Below are positions 51,182 through 53,175 of a stretch of 53,175 nucleotides of DNA, one piece after another. The stretch spans positions 1-53,175 of the forward strand of contig CAZRMK010000002.1 of assembly GCA_964601165.1 (NCBI GenBank). Reading direction: 5' to 3'. The notes below the pieces were generated by a model. It saw nothing but the letters and a program-made list of their open reading frames with translations. It was not told the origin of the DNA and ran no database searches. Origin of the DNA: Thiosulfativibrio sp964601165. GTDB lineage: Bacteria > Pseudomonadota > Gammaproteobacteria > Thiomicrospirales > Thiomicrospiraceae. Positions within the stretch are counted from its first letter, which is position 1. Each line of letters starts with the position of its first letter. The translations under genes and the position numbers were made by a program.

Positions 51182-51637
51182 TTACTGCATTACAAACTTG
51201 GTGATAAATACATCTTTGAGTAGGTTAGGGTAGATATTGTGTTCTTCTAATACCTCACGAGCCATTTTAAGAATTTCATCTCGCATAAGATCAGGGCCAT
51301 CAGGGGTTTTTAAGCTACTGTAAGTTTTTTCGCGCAATAATCTGTCTAGGTTGTTTTTAAGAATAGGGCGTAATTTTTCCATCCAGCCTTCTTGCCCTAC
51401 GACATCTTGATGAAACGACATGAACTTTAAATCAACAGATAAAAATCTAGCTTGTCCTTCTCCTCTAAAGTTAACCACGTTTTTTACCATAGCAAAATAT
51501 ATAGGTGGGGTTCCTACGTCTGGTGCAGAAAACTGTTTAAATTGAGGCGGAATGACGTTTTCTTCATTAGATAAAGCTGGAGTACTTATTGAAAAAATAA
51601 GTATAAGTAGAAAAAAAAGGGGAATGGTTTTTAGCAT
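51182..51637 (-). CDS. FliL-like protein
   Basis: 151 residues: N-terminal hydrophobic segment (about 5-22) ending SISTPALSNEE that looks like a cleavable signal, then the FliL core (PIYFAMVKNVVNFRGEGQARFLSVDLKFM in part; RPILKNNLDRLLREKTYSSLKTPDG). FliL associates with the flagellar stator, but solitary FliL-like genes without flagellar neighbours are frequent in gammaproteobacteria and their role is uncertain. Convergent with the helicase gene, 10 bp apart. Confidence 0.8.
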   Translation of the reverse strand: MLKTIPLFFLLILIFSISTPALSNEENVIPPQFKQFSAPDVGTPPIYFAMVKNVVNFRGEGQARFLSVDLKFMSFHQDVVGQEGWMEKLRPILKNNLDRLLREKTYSSLKTPDGPDLMRDEILKMAREVLEEHNIYPNLLKDVFITKFVMQ

Positions 51638-51677
51638 GAGGCATCCTTATAACTTCACATTTAAATTTGTATATATA

Positions 51678-51837
51678 GAGACCTTTGCATGAGATTATTC
51701 ACGGATTAAAATGGCTATAATTTCGCATCTTTCAGTCAAAAAAACGCTCAATAGCTAGCTATTAAGCTTGTTTTTTGACTAAAACCTGCAAAATTCTATC
51801 TTATTTTACTCTCGCGACTAACTCGTGCAAAGGTCTC
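51678..51837. repeat. family B palindromic element, long form, diverged
   Basis: 160 bp from GAGACCTTTGCATGAG to CTCGTGCAAAGGTCTC, sharing the central aatagctagctatt core with other long copies but with different arms. Flanks ATATA (51673-51677) and ATAGA (51838-51842) are an imperfect duplication. It lies just upstream of the FliL-like gene. Confidence 0.82.
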
Positions 51838-51848
51838 ATAGATTATAC

Positions 51849-51889
51849 AAAAAAGCCTCGTTAATGCGGAAGATTAACAAGGCTTTTTT
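51849..51889. terminator. terminator downstream of infA
   Basis: AAAAAAGCCT(c)GTTAAT, loop, ATTAAC(a)AGGCTTTTTT. It works from either strand and lies beyond infA with a short family A palindrome between them. Confidence 0.88.
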
Positions 51890-51908
51890 ATGATAAAGCG
51901 AACTGATA

Positions 51909-51940
51909 CCTAAATCCTGCAAGCACTTGCAGAATTTAGG
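51909..51940. repeat. family A palindrome, short form with perfect target repeat
   Basis: 32-bp hairpin CCTAAATCCTGCAAGC / GCACTTGCAGAATTTAGG-type, flanked on both sides by TGATA (51904-51908, 51941-51945). It is the clearest evidence that even the 32-bp form behaves as an inserted unit. It lies 12 bp past the infA stop. Confidence 0.9.
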
Positions 51941-51952
51941 TGATACTAAAGG

Positions 51953-52171
51953 CTATTTACCACGGTAGGTAATTCGACCTTTGGTTAGGTCATAAGGTGT
52001 TAATTCTACCTTTACTTGATCTCCTGCAAGAATACGAATATAATTTTTACGCATGCGTCCAGAAATATGGGCTAAAATTTCATGGCCGTTTTCTAAACGA
52101 ACTTTGAACATGGTGTTAGGTAGGGTGTCGATGACTTCGCCATCAAATTCAATAACATCTTGTTTAGACAT
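51953..52171 (-). CDS. infA: translation initiation factor IF-1
   Basis: 72 residues, the usual length, one S1-like OB fold: FDGEVIDTLPNTMFKVRLENGHEILAHISGRMRKNYIRIL (in part) and VKVELTPYDLTKGRITYRGK. Binds the ribosomal A site during initiation. Transcribed alone; terminator downstream at 51849. The 218-bp gap to the next gene upstream shows no other feature. Confidence 0.98.
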   Translation of the reverse strand: MSKQDVIEFDGEVIDTLPNTMFKVRLENGHEILAHISGRMRKNYIRILAGDQVKVELTPYDLTKGRITYRGK

Positions 52172-52389
52172 AAGTGGTTGCCTTTAGCACCTCATAAAAT
52201 AAAAAAAGGATTATACCAGTAATTTTTAATAAGTCTAGATTTAAGGTAAATTAATTGGTTTGATTGATATTTATTTGCATTTAACTAGGTGGAATAGGTA
52301 GAATTGAAAGGTTAAAATTTTATGAGACACTTTTATTTAGTTTTATGCTGAAAGTTTTTCTATAAAAATTATTCAAAACGGAGAAAATC

Positions 52390-52977
52390 ATGTCTGATAA
52401 AAAACAGTTAGAAACGCCTTTTATTCCCCTTATTTCAGAGGAGAAGGTTTTAAAGGAATTTCACGAGTTTAATCGTTCTCATAGTAGCGTTGTGTTAGGA
52501 ACAGTTAACAAAGATGGTAATGCGGATACTAGCTATGCTCCGGTTTTACAAAAAGATAATCTATTTTATGTTTATATTTCTGAGCTGGCGGTACATACGC
52601 CAAATTTGTTAAACCATTTAAATGTGAGTTTATTATTTATTGAGCCAGAAGAAAAAGCCAGAAATCTATTTAAACGTAAACGTAGCACTATTCGTGCAGC
52701 CGCTAAAGTTATTGTTCGTGATTCAGATAAGTTTAATGAAATTATGGTTGACTATGCTGAGAACTTTGGCAAAATTATGCGGAATTTAAGCGTGTCAAAA
52801 GATTTTCATCTATTTGAACTTACACCTGAAAAGGCTACTTTTGTTAGGGGGTTTGGCATGGCTTATAAAATTAATGGTGCAGAATTAGATCAAATTCAAC
52901 ACTTGGGTGATCGTGGGCATGGTCAATCTAAATTGAATGATGATGGGACTGAAAAAAAATCGGCATTGTTAATTTAG
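52390..52977 (+). CDS. HugZ-type heme-utilisation/pyridoxamine-phosphate-oxidase-like protein
   Basis: 195 residues with the split-barrel flavin-type fold of the PNPOx-like superfamily: SSVVLGTVNKDGNADTSYAPVL, FYVYISELAVHTPNLLNH and ARNLFKRKRSTIRAAAKVI (in part). The serine-histidine arrangement ISELAVHT and a late GFGMAYKINGAEL are as in HugZ proteins, which bind and degrade heme; the late RGHGQSK contains a His that could be the axial ligand. GGAG precedes the ATG. Its 3' end overlaps transposase debris by 9 nt. Confidence 0.8.
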   Translation: MSDKKQLETPFIPLISEEKVLKEFHEFNRSHSSVVLGTVNKDGNADTSYAPVLQKDNLFYVYISELAVHTPNLLNHLNVSLLFIEPEEKARNLFKRKRSTIRAAAKVIVRDSDKFNEIMVDYAENFGKIMRNLSVSKDFHLFELTPEKATFVRGFGMAYKINGAELDQIQHLGDRGHGQSKLNDDGTEKKSALLI

Positions 52978-53175
52978 CATATCTGTTAAATATTTCAGTC
53001 CTTCGTTGCGTTTTGCCATAAGCATTAAGATAGAATGTTTGAGCATTTTTTCAGACTTGCTATAGCACTTTGTTTTTCATCTTAGTAGTGCAAGAAAGTG
53101 ACGAAACAAGCTATTGTAAGCTTCGACAGTAAATGTTTCTGCTTTTGATTGTATGTGCTTTTCAGGAGGCACAAA
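52969..53175 (-). pseudogene. IS1-type transposase C-terminal fragment
   Basis: Minus-strand translation gives HIQSKAETFTVEAYNSLFRH, FLALLR, an in-frame TGA at 53077-53079, then KTKCYSKSEKMLKHSILMLMAKRNEG. This matches the end of IS1-family transposases (ETxTVExxNSLxRHxLARLxRKTxCYSKS). The nonsense codon shows it is inactive. It continues beyond the window edge. The terminal TAA is at 52969-52971. Confidence 0.8.

Noticed and set aside
52172..52389. Fur box before the HugZ-like gene
   Set aside because: The AT-rich sequence contains no convincing 19-bp inverted repeat.

Overview
The window is AT-rich and codes like a gammaproteobacterium. The strongest signs are gene order: murC-ddl-ftsQ-ftsA-lpxC-(dciA)-secA-argJ-nudix/thiE-coaE, and map/rpsB-tsf-pyrH-frr-uppS-cdsA-rseP-bamA-skp-lpxD-fabZ-lpxA-lpxB-rnhB, plus a SufB very close to the enterobacterial type, GlnD and YejABEF-type transport. 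I cannot name the genus. The many small palindromic repeats, decayed insertion sequences and broken genes suggest a genome with active mobile debris and ongoing gene loss, as in some sulfur-oxidising or host-associated gammaproteobacteria. That last point is inference.

Layout. 1-500: remnants of an ISL3-type transposase and of a type I restriction specificity subunit. 665-3698: two tandem ZnuA-like metal-binding proteins and a CobW/G3E-like protein; a duplicated unit whose first CobW-like copy has been destroyed by repeat insertion and deletion. 3704-8610: sufBCDS behind a promoter overlapped by a strong IscR type-1-like operator. 8715-20321: cell wall, division, LPS and secretion genes in dcw-like order, but with no ftsZ between ftsA and lpxC and no murB between murC and ddl. 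20322-21325: decayed mscS, IS4-type transposase debris and a mobile palindrome. 21326-23172: fabI and a frameshifted TAXI-type TRAP receptor. 23634-30180: a peptide-type ABC transporter operon (receptor, two permeases, double ATPase) and a glycine-zipper lipoprotein. 30177-33641: glnD and map on the minus strand. 33662-47487: ribosomal protein/translation factor genes followed by the membrane biogenesis cluster (missing dxr between cdsA and rseP). 47512-52977: cheV, rpmJ, a DinG/YoaA-type helicase, a FliL-like protein, infA and a HugZ-type protein. 52969-53175: the end of a decayed IS1-type transposase.

Three groups of non-coding mobile palindromes run through the whole window. Family A (ends CCTAAATCC...GGATTTAGG; nine copies of 32-162 bp plus one divergent relative) is flanked by about 5-bp T-rich direct repeats and repeatedly sits on or just beyond stop codons. 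Family B (ends GAGACCTTTGCA...TGCAAAGGTCTC; five copies) also has 5-bp direct repeats, and two copies are almost identical. Two unrelated elements with GTAA ends and perfect 8-bp direct repeats look like miniature elements mobilised by an IS66-type transposase. No rRNA, tRNA or CRISPR array was recognised.

The observations most worth following are the absence of ftsZ beside an apparently intact ftsA, the stop-codon-associated palindromes with size classes, and the IscR-type box controlling an operon that carries no regulator.
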